Source: Dicaeum eximium
Taxonomy: Eukaryota > Chordata > Aves > Passeriformes > Dicaeidae
DNA length: 64,000 nucleotides
Direction of reading: 5' to 3'
Assembly: GCA_013396995.1 (NCBI GenBank)
Contig: VWZP01007503.1
Coordinates: 221,486 to 285,485 of the forward strand
Of this stretch, positions 12,297 through 24,128 are shown one piece after another (the first letter of the stretch is position 1; each line of letters starts with the position of its first letter). The position numbers were made by a program, and so were the translations under genes. Below the pieces are notes generated by a model that saw only the letters and a program-made list of their open reading frames with translations, was not told the origin of the DNA and did no database searches.

Positions 12297-15200
12297 GTAA
12301 GATAATCTTTCCTTTTAGTATCAGAACAGAAAAAGGCTTAAAAATTGGAGTGACACTCTTTCCATTTGAACCCACATGTTCTTGGGTGGAAGACTCATAT
12401 GTTAGATGAATTTCTAATTATCTGATTACCTCATTCACCCTTAAACGTTGGAAGCTTGTTCTGCTTTCTCTTGGACAAGTTTTATGGAATCACCTTTACA
12501 ATTAGCAGAGCTTGATGGTGCCAGTGATATTGCAATACCAGTATTTTTCATATTGAAGTGAATGAGAAAATGTGTCCTGTAGGACAAATGACAAAAGTAA
12601 AATTGTTTCTCTGTCTGAAAACTGAACAATGACATGTTGTATTGCATACCTGATGTACTAAAGTCAATTACTGAAAAAAAAAGGTGTTTTAGCAGGCCCA
12701 ACCTCTTAATAATTCTGTACAGGACAGTCATCTACCTTTACTTTACATAATCTTCAGGGTAATTTCTTAGTCCATTCTAAGCACATGTGTGTTTTATGCA
12801 TGAGATAAATAGGTTTTAGTTTAGGTGGATAGTTCTTAAAGTTGGTCTCTTTGTGTTTTACAACTTTATTTTACAATTTATGCAATACAGAACAATACTG
12901 AACTCTTTTCAGCTGGAAGTATCATTCAAGAACACGTGTTTCCCTCAGTAAAATAATTCATTGAAGAGTGGGTTAAATTGGAAGTAAACTAAGTGAGACT
13001 AACTCTACTGACTCCTGAAATGACCTAATACTGGCATGGAAACTTGGCACAAGCCATGGTCATTTGACATAGGATCACAGGACAAGTTTGCATGGTGCTG
13101 ATAGCATTTTCCTAGAAATAACAATGCAAGTCTTGTTGGATCAGCAAGAATGACTTCACTGAGAAAGCATACAGAGACCCAACCTACAGGAACCAATTGT
13201 GGTGAAATTGCAGATAATTTCTTTGGGGTTAATGATTACTTGGGTGATACAGAATTCCAGTTTTCCAGTTTCATGAGAATGTCTGTAGATGCACTGACTG
13301 CAGATGCACTATAAGAAAATGCAATTTGGCATGTTTTACTGGACTTGCCTTCTTTATATCAGTTCATGGCTTGTTTCTTTGTTTCCCTATCCAATGCTAA
13401 CTTCATATTCTTGTCATTTCCATTAATCATTGCCCTGGAACTGAGGTTTAGAACAGTAATAGTGTCTAGCAAATTGACTAATAAACCAGCATGTATGATT
13501 CTCTTCCACTCATTATAAATTAACCTAAGTGGTTGCTGACTGCTCCATGTGTAGGAAACTGCCTGAGGTAAAATAAAAAACTAAATCTGTGTAAATGGGG
13601 AGATGTATAAGAGAGTATGAAATGTCAGAAATCAGCTCCCTACTTGGCTCTAACCTCTGCAGTTACAGCAGTATATAAATTAGTTGCCTACCCATCTTCT
13701 CCAGTGCACAGCAGTGTGAAATCCCTAACATACCATTCATTTTTTATGATGCTACATTTTAAATGCACCCCCTCTGTGTTTTGTCTTTGGTACTTGTTTG
13801 TCTAGGATTCTTTTTTTTTCTCCTCACTGGGTCATTTCTGCAAATTGTCTCATTAGGTTAATTTGAGGTTTGTTCCATATTTGTTGGTATCCCTCTACAT
13901 ATTCCCATAAATGGGAAAAAAAGGGGGATAAAGGGCATGAATAGGATGCTTGAGCTGATGGATCTGTTTTCATACCTCACTAATAAAGTGTCATGGGTAC
14001 TTTTAAGTCTCATAAATGCAGTTCTCTTGTGTGATTCCTCTGCAGTTCAAAACATAGGCAGTCAGCAGAAATATTAGCAAACCCAGGTGCAAATGAGAAA
14101 AAATATACTGGAGTGTGTTCTCATTCTGTTTTGTTTCTCTAATGAGTTTAATGCTCACAAAATATCATTCTCATGGGCCTGAGAATTTGCAAGCTAGTTC
14201 TGTAGTTGAACTGTAGTGAAATCTTGGAGGGACTATGTCACACTGCACAATTTCTGACTTGAGTTGACATTTACCAGTAGTATTCCTATCTTCATTTTCT
14301 CAGCATTTTGTACTCTATGAATTTTACTCATTTCCCCGCTTTTTATAAACTGCATTTTGATACACACCATTGCATGTTTTCTTCCTTTTCTCCTTTGTGT
14401 TGCAGTCCTCTCCATTGCACACAGAGTAGACTAAATATTAAGATACATAAAGCTTTGTGCATGTAGACACAATGATGTCAGCAAGCCTAGTGGATTTCAG
14501 AGATCCTTGATTTTCCTACAAACACTCCAGTGGCAATGCAATCAAACCTAAAAATCCTGCAAGTCTGTTTGCTCCTATTAGACAATTGTATTTTAATCTG
14601 ATTTTGTGAAATCCCTGACATGTTATTTTCTCCTCAGGTACAGTTATAGTTCATTTTATGGGATGTTTTGCTGTCATTGTCTCCATCTCTGTGATGCACA
14701 GAGGCTGGGTACCATAAGCTGTATATGAGAAAAAGGTTTATGGGATCAAGTAAAATCCTCCCTGTTGTTTTTACTTTTTCTTTTCCTGCCACATGACTTG
14801 GTATACTACTCTGTGGTCTGTTGTCTGAAAGAGGACTGAAGTTTAATCTTGAGCCAACATGTACCTGAATTTACAACATTTACAGATGTGCTGATAGTAC
14901 TGCTTAAGATGAGAATAAGGATAGAATCTGGGTCTATACAAATTGTGTGTGTCAAAGATCCATGCTAATCTGTTTTGCCCTGTGCAAATATATTTGTCTT
15001 TAAATGTTATATGCAGCAGATTTAGGAAGTTGGCTGACCATTCACTGGCAGCATGGAGCAGAGCCATGGTCATCCTCTGCTCTCTTAGATCCCTTCTGAT
15101 CCCTTTTGCCTCTCCAGTAAGAGCTAAAACCACATGGGGTAGCCTGTTTGAGTCTTTGATAAGTACAGGTCAGGAAGAAGATCTTAATTCCTCCCCAGTA

Positions 15201-15352
15201 ATTTCATTTGGTTCATCGGTTGTATAGATCTTGCACATTGTGCAATGGCAGTAAAGCAAAATGAAAAAGTCAAAGTCTAGAAAACAGTCCTTTTTAGAGA
15301 AGAAACAGTGTATTGGGGTTTTTTAATAATGTAATTTTCATGCCCTATCCAG
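12297..15352 (+). other. DGKI: Intron 3 (3.06 kb)
   Basis: A phase 0 intron of ordinary AT-rich sequence. I find no CR1 copy, no tandem repeat of note and no other exon. Confidence 0.85.
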
Positions 15353-15422
15353 GACCAGGAAAGCTCTTTCCCCAGAGTACTTTCTGTTCAGAGGCTCTCT
15401 CCTAGATGGTGCTTCCTAGATG
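15353..15422 (+). CDS. DGKI: DGKI exon E4
   Basis: This 70-nt exon encodes DQESSFPRVLSVQRLSPRWC followed by FLD and the first base of an alanine codon completed in E5. The acceptor is ATCCAG and the donor GTAAGT. The LSPRWCFLDA block is a strong marker of DGK zeta and iota, where it precedes the T-A/S-x-RFYRID block. CCTAGATGGT occurs twice, 14 nt apart, so the true donor has an imperfect upstream twin at 15409. Only the downstream site (15423) has the GTAAGT consensus and keeps the frame. Confidence 0.93.
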
Positions 15423-17858
15423 GTAAGTGCATCTCCCTTCTCCTGTGCCTAGCATGCTGCCTGCTTCTGGTCTGCTTTTGGAGGATAGCTCTGAGTGCAT
15501 TACTACAGAAGTTCCTTCTTGTTACACTGAGCAGGTAAAAAAGGAGCTGAGTGCCCCTCTTTCCCATCTGAAAAAATGAAAGAGGCCCTTCATGTAACAA
15601 TCAAAATATGTGCTGTAGCTTTTTCGTCCCGCAGAGAGGCGTTCCCCCGAGGCAGGTCAGAAGCTTGGTTTATCAGTGCCTCTGCTGTGATGAGCAGCCT
15701 TTATTGCATGCACTGCCTGAGCTCAGAGTGCAGCCAGTTGTGGCAATTCACTGCTGCTGGAAAGGCTGGGTTGTTCACCCTGGTTTCTCTGCAGGTGCTG
15801 TAGTCCTTAGGCACTGCAGTGTTTAGGTGACAGAGAGGTACCTCCCTTTCCTTGGAACTCTGCACTGGACAGCTGCACTTGTATTTGACCCAGACTTTGT
15901 CAAAGCAGATGACTTATCTGGGCTTTACATCAGGCTCCAGAGCACAGGAATTAGCAGCTGAAATGGATGGCATCTGCTTTTACAAATGCTTCAGCTTTTG
16001 TAAAGCATGGGGAGACTTAAATTTTTAATGCTCAAAACAAAACCAAATTTTCCTTGGCAATTTCTAATCACCATTCCTTGTCTCTCATGAAGGACATTGA
16101 TAAATGCCATGGAGAGAATCTGTTTGGTTTTTGGAGAAAGCTGGATGGGTAGATGTGTTCAGTTTTTGTCTTTACTATTTGATATTCCTGTGAAGTGCCA
16201 AAACCTTCAATGCTACATCACTGTGCTCTTGTGTCAAAACTGCAGAGTGAATGAACCTGATTTCACTCACCCAAATACATGCAAAGCAGATACAAAAAAA
16301 ATCACATCTGGTGAAGTACATTGTAGATGATAAATACTTTTGGGCTTAGTAATATAAATTATTTGGCAACTACAAGATTCATAATACGTGCTTTATTTAG
16401 TGAATCCTCCTATTTTCATGTATTTTTCATGAATAGCATAAATTTTCCTTGAATATATTGCTAATTCAGAGTCAATATCTATGGCCAAGCATTTGATTTA
16501 TAAAGAGCTCCAAAGCATATTATTGTTCTTTAGATTCAGAATTTGAATTAATCCCATCAAATTCAGTATATGCTTGCTATACTCTCATTGGAACAAGGCA
16601 GCTTTTTCTGTCACGTATTTTAATGTAATCAGTTCTTCTTATAAGACTGAAATCGATTTGATACATTTTTAAAATATTTATTTCAAGTTCATATTTTCAG
16701 TGACTACTGTTTCATTAAGCCTTATCTTTAAATTCAACATTTAAAGGGATAGGAATATCACAGAATCATAGAATATTATGGGTTGGAAGGGACCTTAAAG
16801 ATCACCTAGGCCCAACCCCCACTGCCATGGGGGGTAGGCACTTGTCACTAGTCCAGGCTGCTCAAGGCCTTACCCAGCCTGACCTGAACACTGCCAGGGT
16901 TGGGGTATTCAAAATTTCCCTGGGCAACTTATCTCACCACTCTCACAGTAATTTCTTCCTAATATCCAGGCTAAATTTCCCCTTTTTTCAGTTTGTCCCC
17001 CTTACTCCTTGTCCTGTCCCCAGAGTTCATGATGAACAGTGCGTCTTCAGCCTCCCCACAAGCCTCTTCAGAGGCTGGAAGCTTGCTTTGAGGTCTCCAT
17101 GCAACCCTCTGTTCTCCAGGCTGAACAGCCCCAACTCTCTGTCTGTCTTGTAAGGGAGGTGCTCCAGTCCCCATATCAACTTCACAGCCCTCCTCTGGAC
17201 TTGCTCCGACAGTTCCAGGTCCTTCTTGTGTTGGGGCAGCAGAACTGTACACAGTGCTGCAGGCAGGGTCTCACAAGGGCAGAGTAGGGGCAGAGAATCC
17301 CTTCCCTTGACCTGCTGGCCACTTTCCCTTTTACTGAAGCCCAGGACATGGTTGGCTTTCTGGGCTAAAAGTGCACCCAGATGGCTCATGCTGAGTTTTT
17401 CCCCAGCCATCATCCCCAAGCCCTTCCTGTAGGGCTGCTCTCAATCACCTCTGCACCCATCCCGTGGGTCCAGGTGTGCTGGGATTGCCGTGGCTCCTGT
17501 GCAGGACCTTGCACTTTGTTCAACTCCGTGAGTTCTGCACTGTGCCACCTCTCAAGAGTGCCAAGGTCCCCCTGGCTGGTGTCCCTTTCCTCCAGTGTGT
17601 TCACTGCTCCATCAAGGCTGGTGTGAGCAGGGAGCTCACCAAGGGCACGCTCGACCTCACTGTCTGTGCTGCTGACTAAGGTGTTGGTCACAGGACTGAC
17701 CTGAGACACACCACTCACATGGACATAAGGAATTATGCTCTTGTGGGAGCCGCTGTGACCTCCCTGACACAGGGGCTGTTTCATGAGCCAGTGATGATGG
17801 TAGTGCAGCCCATTTTGTCCATGCTCAGATTATTTTCTGCTGTTTCTCTGTTTTGCAG
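15423..17858 (+). other. DGKI: Intron 4 (2.44 kb)
   Basis: A phase 1 intron. Its 3' portion is occupied by a CR1 fragment of about 1 kb (16759-17730), leaving roughly 130 bp of unique sequence before the E5 acceptor. Confidence 0.85.
16759..17730 (-). mobile_element. CR1 LINE, 5'-truncated, with ORF2 C-terminal remnant
   Basis: This begins with CACAGAATCATAGAAT and GGGTTGGAAGGGACCTTAAA, the reverse-complement 3' end of avian CR1, and continues through the 3' UTR into coding sequence. On the minus strand, around 17030-17270, the frame reads HKKDLELSEQVQRRAVKLI, then GLEHLPY and RELGLFSLE. These match the C-terminal end of the CR1 reverse transcriptase ORF2. Upstream of that on the minus strand, LSMSHLGALLAQKANHVLG is also typical. 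The frame is interrupted and the copy is truncated, so it cannot move. The 5' boundary near 17730 is approximate. Confidence 0.93.
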
Positions 17859-17899
17859 CAACTTCTGCTGATCGTTTTTACCGCATTGACAGATCTCAG
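17859..17899 (+). CDS. DGKI: DGKI exon E5 (41 nt)
   Basis: This exon encodes the end of an alanine codon and then TSADRFYRIDRSQ, between acceptor TTGCAG and donor GTAAAT. The RFYRIDR-QEHL motif spans E5-E6 and is nearly invariant in type IV DGKs. It is short, and its 41 nt are not a multiple of three, so skipping it would break the frame. Confidence 0.94.
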
Positions 17900-19501
17900 G
17901 TAAATACTTATTCGTTTTTTGTTTCTATAGATTTCTTTTTTTTTCCCTAAAGCTACGTCAAATGCAGCTTAAAATGAATTATCTGCCATTCTTCCTGTGT
18001 ATTGCAAAATGTTAGTCATGATGTCTCATGAGAAGTAGAGAAAAAATTCTAGGCTTTTTTTTAGTTGGTATAATTCACATTATTTCACTGAAGTATTGTA
18101 TCTGCTGACCATCTGCCTTTCTGTTTACTACCAATCTGATACAGATCAGAATTTTCTTCAATTGTGTTTTCCTTGTCAAGTCTTACTAGGGCCATCTGTG
18201 TGGCACCAATATATGTGTATTTATCTTTTCACTGATGTTTTTAGGCATCAGAAGTCTTGAGCCTGTGTGTGTGTGCGTGCCATGAGATAGCTATGGAAAA
18301 TAAGATGTTACAGTTTGAGAATTATGAACAGAGATGCATAAAATATTCACAGGGAACCTCAAAACAATGTGTATCTCTGCTGGATTCAAACCTGTGGCAT
18401 AGATCTGACAATCTGAATATATTTTCTAAAAGACACTGGACATTTTACAGGGCTTTTGGTGTTTCTGATTTGTAGCCAGAACAGGCCAATTAGTAGCTCA
18501 GCATTAAGTGCAAATTGTTGATTTCACACTGGGATTGTTTGTTTCTGGTCCCCCTGAGAACCGAGTAAGCTGTTTCTGAATCACACGAACATGTTAGTGT
18601 TTCTTAGCAAAAGCAGCTGGTGCTTTAGTTCTAGCAGAAGGAGCTGTGACTTCAGTTCAGAGTTCCCATGTTCAGTGTCTGCATGTAGACACCATGGGAC
18701 TTCTTTGCACACAGTCAAATAAATGGTTTGATGTGGTAATCTAACATTGGGAAGGCAGGGGTGAAGAAGATGCTGGTACAGATTAAACTAGGCAATTTGA
18801 CTCTGTTTGGCTTATTCTGCATTTCCCTAATACTTACTTAAATGGTAATTTTTAATGCCTACTCCTTCATCATATGATTCTGAGGAGAAATACTGTATGT
18901 TGGTCCCAGGACAAAAACAGTGGCAAATTTCCTGCCCATTTCCCTACATAGGCATACTCACCCTCAATGCTTTTTTTAAAAAGACAATTAGCCTTCAGTG
19001 TCAATAATAAAAATAAAGGACTGAGAAAGAGAGCTTTGGTAATGGAGATGTGAAAACAGAATGTAGCACAAACAGAATGTACAAGTGGTGGAGATGTGCA
19101 AGAGTACCCCCAAACAATGAAAAGTTCCATCAACCATCATGAAAGAAGAGACCTTTGGTGTTGGTCCTCATTTCAAAATGCAGACCTCAGCTTTATGGGT
19201 AGACCTCCAGGTTTCATCAGAATGGCATAGTCATCAAGTAACAGGCTTTAAAGTGTTGTGAGTGTGCAGCTTACTCATGGGGAATCTTATTTGGCTTGAA
19301 ATCAATGACATATTAATTGCTGACTTCTGAGGCATTGATTTTAATGTGTGGGTGTGTATGAGTACACACTTAAATACACAGTAACCTTGAATATTCTTCA
19401 GGGAACCTGACATGCACTCAACTCATTCTAGAGCAGCTGGGTGCTCTGAGAGAGCAGTGATGCTGCAGGTTCATTATTTGTTGCTTGTGTCACTCCAACA
19501 G
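17900..19501 (+). other. DGKI: Intron 5 (1.60 kb)
   Basis: A phase 0 intron. It holds a short TG-rich stretch near 18264 but no repeat family or other coding signal that I recognise. Confidence 0.85.
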
Positions 19502-19629
19502 GAACATTTGCACTTTGTGACGGAAATTTCGCAGGACGAGATTTTTATTCTGGACCCAGAGATGGTAATGGGTCAGCAGGTGGGGACACCACCAGGAATG
19601 CCTGATCTGGTAGTGGAGCAGGCAACTGG
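19502..19629 (+). CDS. DGKI: DGKI exon E6
   Basis: This 128-nt exon encodes EHLHFVTEISQDEIFILDPE and then a 22-residue stretch that includes GTPPGMPDLVVEQAT. It ends with two bases of a glycine codon. The acceptor is CAACAG and the donor GTGAGT. The TEI-QDEI-ILDPE core is shared with DGKZ. The PPGMPDLVVEQA tail is iota-type, since DGKZ has a proline/serine-rich stretch at this point. Confidence 0.96.
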
Positions 19630-20154
19630 GTGAGTGCTGGTGAAATCTGGTTTTCAGCAGTTGTATTAGAGGTGGGCATCTCTTTCTGGTGCCCTTTTCT
19701 GAAGGATTAGGAGATGTGGGAGGGTGGCTATTAGGTAGGAACAAATCCAGCCGTGGTGATGACAGGAGGACATTAGTGTAACATCTACTCCATTAGGCTT
19801 CCTGGAACACACAGCAGAACTTCAGCACCCTTTAACCACCTGACCCTAAATCCTACCATAAATCTCTAACAATTGAGTTATAAACTTCTCTGCATGGTCA
19901 GAGTTCTGATTCCACTGTTTAAGGCCCTGAAGCCCTCTGTGTCTAAGAAGGCTCACGAAGTGTCTCTGTTTCTTATCATCCTCTTGACAGACCAGAAATG
20001 CTTCTATTCGTCTTTAGGAAGAGTACTCATAGTGAATTAATCTATTTTAACTTGACATGAGCTGAAAAATGCTGGCAACCAATGAGCATAGACAGCTTTG
20101 AAGTGGAGCACACAAGGGGTGTGAATGGCTTTCTCCTCCTCCTCCTCTCCTTAG
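19630..20154 (+). other. DGKI: Intron 6 (525 bp)
   Basis: The shortest intron in the window, phase 2, ending in a CTCCTC-repeat pyrimidine tract and TTAG. Nothing else is seen in it. Confidence 0.88.
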
Positions 20155-20280
20155 AATATCGGACCGGTGGAACCCCGCGGTTCGGAAGAGGATGCTGAGC
20201 GACAGCGGCCTTGGAAAGATTTCTCCCCACTACGAGGTACCTGACAAACAAAAGGACGCCAGCCAGACACATATGCTGCA
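20155..20280 (+). CDS. DGKI: DGKI exon E7: divergent linker before the ankyrin repeats
   Basis: This 126-nt exon encodes ISDRWNPAVRKRMLSDSGLG followed by a variable 21-residue segment containing HYEVPDKQKDASQTH. It is flanked by TTAG and GTAAGA. The first half, through the RKRMLSDSGLG block, is conserved in iota and carries a basic RKR next to SDSG serines. The second half differs from mammalian iota as I recall it, so it is probably a flexible linker. The 5' half is markedly richer in CpG than the surrounding intron. Confidence 0.95.
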
Positions 20281-23089
20281 GTAAGAGCCCTCTGCATTTC
20301 TCTGCTTGATGATGTCCTGTTCCTGTCACCACAGACAACTCCCAATGTCTCCTTTAAGCTCAGTGAACTGTGCTGACATGCTGAAATTACAAATACCTTT
20401 TGCTGTTTCTCTTTGGCTTCTCCCTTCTGTTCTTCCTCTTTGTCCATTATTTTATGTTCTTGCCTTTGTTTCATTCTCTGTGGCACCCTCCCCTTTTAAT
20501 AAACCTAAATCCAAGTTTTTGAAAGAAAATAACTTATTTTGGATGTCTGAAGTTCCAGCTAAGAAAATCTTCTTGGCAACTGGTATGGTGAAAGGTCAAA
20601 GCATTCACCCTCAAGGCAGCTCTGATGCAATGTGACAAAGCAGAAACCTCTAGAACTGCTGCTTACTGTCAGAGACATGAGCAATGGTTTTTATATAGTC
20701 CTGAACACCATGTAGGATGGCTGTACTACAGTTCTCTTTTTGATAATTTCCCCATAAAAGAAATTTTTATCACCTTAGTACTATCTACTATGTTCAGATG
20801 GATTTAAAAATATCTCTTATTCTGCTTACCTGTGTTAGAAATAGTTCGCAACTTTTTGGGAATTTCATTTTAGATTTTCAAAACCAACAGTGGATCACTA
20901 CCAAAGATTAAATGGGGAACATCTGTCAGAACTCTGTTGCTGCCTTTGAAAGTTATTTATGTTTTAGGGTTGTATTCCCCCCATTTCCCAAGTATATGAT
21001 GTATAATTGTGTTTGTAGTTCTACTGTATCAGCAACCCTATGGGCAGGTTTTAAAACTTAGTATAGAAAAATCAGGAATAGTGACAATGTGGCCTTTTTT
21101 TCAGATTTTTTTTTTCTGTCAGGATGTGTGAGAGAGGGCTGCAAGGTACAGGGCAGGCAGAGACTACAGCTCTGGGACAGGTGTAGTGTGGATGGCAGAT
21201 TGTCTAGCCATGAGACTACCAACTGGAAACTTCGAGGAGGAGATGTCATGGAGGAGATGCCATGGCAAGAAAGGGTGATCAAAGTAGCATTGCCAGGAGA
21301 AAATCACCTGGTTTTCTCTCTGACAGATTCTGGATCAGTTCTTGATATTCTTTGCAAAGTGAAGAATGGTAAATTCAGCTTCATTTTTCCATAGGCTGGA
21401 ATGGCAGGGCCCAAAATCTGAAGCTGGCAAAGGTGTGAGAAAAATGATGCTTAGACAGTTTTAGGCAGTGTGGAGAGATGGTGAGAACATGTGGACTAAT
21501 TTCTTATTGATAAGAAGAATGATTTTGTTTACATCAGCGTGACTGGAAATGTTTGCTTAGCTGTAACAATTACATTTGGTGGATTTATTAAGTACAAAGT
21601 AAGCTGGTAGCATTGCTCAGAGTAAAGTGTCCCTGTCATTGCCTACTATGAAGAATTGTTTTCTTTACAATTTCTCTAAACTTTAATTGTTTTGGCTGAA
21701 ATGTTTCATGCTAAGACTCAGTCTATGACTGATTATTTTTCTTTTAGTAAAAATTTTAACAAAAAAGTTCAGTTCTTCAGTTCTTTCTGAAGATGAGATT
21801 TGTGGGAAATGTGCTCCTTTAAACGACCTTCCTTCAAATAAATCCAGTGGTCCTTTCCTGAGATGTGTTAGTGCTGATAATGGAATGAACCTCATTGGAA
21901 TGAAATTTTGGAAGCTTGACATTTAGTAAAATGTCATCATAATACCAAGGAGATGCTTTTTGCTGTCTTGAAAATTAGCCCTGAATTTGCCCTGCTGATG
22001 AGGTTGTTGGTGCACTTTGGAGACACCTCAGATTCAAGAGCTCTGCTTTCAAAAGTTTGTCTGTACATGCTCACAGAGCATGATGCTCTGTGGGGCTGGC
22101 TTCTCTTTTCAGCATCCATGACAGAATATCTGAATGGTGAAGATTTACAACAGATTTTTTGCAAGTGGCCAGTTAATCATGGGTTCCTCATTCTGTGCAT
22201 GTCCACTGTGAAGGAGGTTTGGTTACTGGGAGGCCACTACAAGATTTTTAAAGAGTGTGGAGGGCTGGAAACTGAGAAATAGGATTTCTGTTGCCTCAGG
22301 TTGTATGACTGAAATGAATGGAAAGTTTGTGCCTGCTTTCCCAGCTGCAGAATACAGATAATATTGCAACCTCACCTTAAAGGAGCACAGTGAGGGTAAA
22401 TTTTCATGGTCATGAGAAACCTGGATACTATTGGGACACTCTGTCAGAGATACTTAGCAGGGCATGAATAATTTTGCATTCTGTGCAAAGTTTTGGCAGC
22501 GTGGAAGAAATAAATCTTGAGGCTGTGCTGTGCATATGCAGGAGGATGTCAAGCAGATTTAGACTTAAACACTGAGGCAAGAGTCCAGTCAAAGAAAATA
22601 GAAAGTGGCAATATGACTAAAAGTTGTCATAACATTTGAGTGCAACAGGGTTGCAGTATGATTTGAGACCCCAAATTTCCAAGCTTCTGGATGTTTGACT
22701 AAGCAATCTAAAAAATTCTCTCTAAACAAAAAGATTAGTACTTCAGAAAGCACAATTATATTTTGGCAGCCGATGTTGCTCACAGGTTCTTTGCAGAGAT
22801 TTGTCCCTTCAGAAATTATTTTTCAATTAAAACTTGAGAAAGGGATTTCAGCAAAATTCCTGAACAGGAATATGGAAGAGAACAGAGTAGTCAATTCCTC
22901 CCTTATACAGAGCTCTCATGGATCTTCTAAGAGTCATCAGCATCCCGTGTTTTTATCTAGTCAGAAATATTGTACATCTCAAAATGTATTATCCTATGGC
23001 CTGGGACAAATTACAGGGGACTTGGTGTGAGAGAAAGTGTCACAGTTGACTCACTGGGAGAGCTTTCTCAGTGGTCTTTTTTTTTTTTT

Positions 23090-23090
23090 N
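23090..23090. other. Single-N assembly join
   Basis: One N follows a 13-nt T run and marks an unresolved contig junction. The sequence to its left (TTTCTCAGTGGTC plus the T run) recurs immediately after the second N at 23526. Confidence 0.9.
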
Positions 23091-23525
23091 TTCTGACAAG
23101 TGAGGGATGTAGCTAAAAATTCAAATGTGAGAAATCCCTTTTATTATTTCAATAAATGAAAGCAGAGAACAGAATATGTGATCTAAAAATAATTATAATG
23201 TTAGGTGTTGCTTTTGATCACAAGCTTGTTTGGTTAAAGCATAGTGTGAATATAATGGTTTTGTGGCAGGGGTCTTTCTGAGAGAAAAATTATGCTTTTG
23301 TTTTCAATTAACTGAACTTCATGTTATTTTCAAGTAGCTGTTGATTAATAGTATTTCATGTTTTGTTCCTTATTTGACATCTTTTTGATCTGTGATGGAT
23401 TGGACAGGACATGAAACAGTGTCTTGATGCAGTAACCACCAGCTGGGGCAGATTGTAGCTTAATAGGAACATCAATTAGTATGAACACTGTATTAAAAAA
23501 ACCACATTGGGAAGACAATTTATTA
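23091..23525 (+). repeat. 435-bp direct repeat, copy A (probable assembly duplicate)
   Basis: This block begins TTCTGACAAGTGAGGGATG and ends ACAATTTATTA. It recurs 603 bp downstream with the same length and no indels. By eye I find two substitutions: G at 23258 against C at 23861, and T at 23273 against G at 23876. It lies exactly between two single-N joins. That pattern fits an allelic or redundant contig placed in a gap better than a biological duplication. Confidence 0.9.
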
Positions 23526-23526
23526 N
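23526..23526. other. Single-N assembly join
   Basis: The second isolated N sits directly at the end of repeat copy A. It is followed by TTTCTCAGTGGTC and 12 T, which repeats the sequence just before the first N. Confidence 0.9.
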
Positions 23527-23645
23527 TTTCTCAGTGGTCTTTTTTTTTTTTGTAAATTGGGTATGACCACAGCTGGTCATAATATAGCTTCAGGATGCTT
23601 AGAGGGTATCTGTCATCACTATACACACACATATAGATGTGTATA

Positions 23646-23648
<3 letters not shown>

Positions 23649-23677
<29 letters not shown>
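23649..23677. repeat. (AT)n microsatellite
   Basis: An AT dinucleotide run between the two N-flanked copies, just upstream of copy B. Runs of this kind often break assemblies, which fits the neighbouring joins. Confidence 0.88.
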
Positions 23678-23680
<3 letters not shown>

Positions 23681-23693
23681 ATGAAGTAATTAT

Positions 23694-24128
23694 TTCTGAC
23701 AAGTGAGGGATGTAGCTAAAAATTCAAATGTGAGAAATCCCTTTTATTATTTCAATAAATGAAAGCAGAGAACAGAATATGTGATCTAAAAATAATTATA
23801 ATGTTAGGTGTTGCTTTTGATCACAAGCTTGTTTGGTTAAAGCATAGTGTGAATATAATGCTTTTGTGGCAGGGGGCTTTCTGAGAGAAAAATTATGCTT
23901 TTGTTTTCAATTAACTGAACTTCATGTTATTTTCAAGTAGCTGTTGATTAATAGTATTTCATGTTTTGTTCCTTATTTGACATCTTTTTGATCTGTGATG
24001 GATTGGACAGGACATGAAACAGTGTCTTGATGCAGTAACCACCAGCTGGGGCAGATTGTAGCTTAATAGGAACATCAATTAGTATGAACACTGTATTAAA
24101 AAAACCACATTGGGAAGACAATTTATTA
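23694..24128 (+). repeat. 435-bp direct repeat, copy B (probably the true locus)
   Basis: The partner of 23091-23525. This copy continues without a gap into unique sequence on both sides (the AT run upstream, AGGACTAGAGG-type sequence downstream), so it is the better anchored of the two. Confidence 0.9.

Noticed and set aside
15636..15658. Exon-like segment bounded by CGCAG and GTCAG in intron 4
   Set aside because: E4 and E5 already join in frame with conserved protein sequence. The 23-nt segment would break the frame and its donor is weak.
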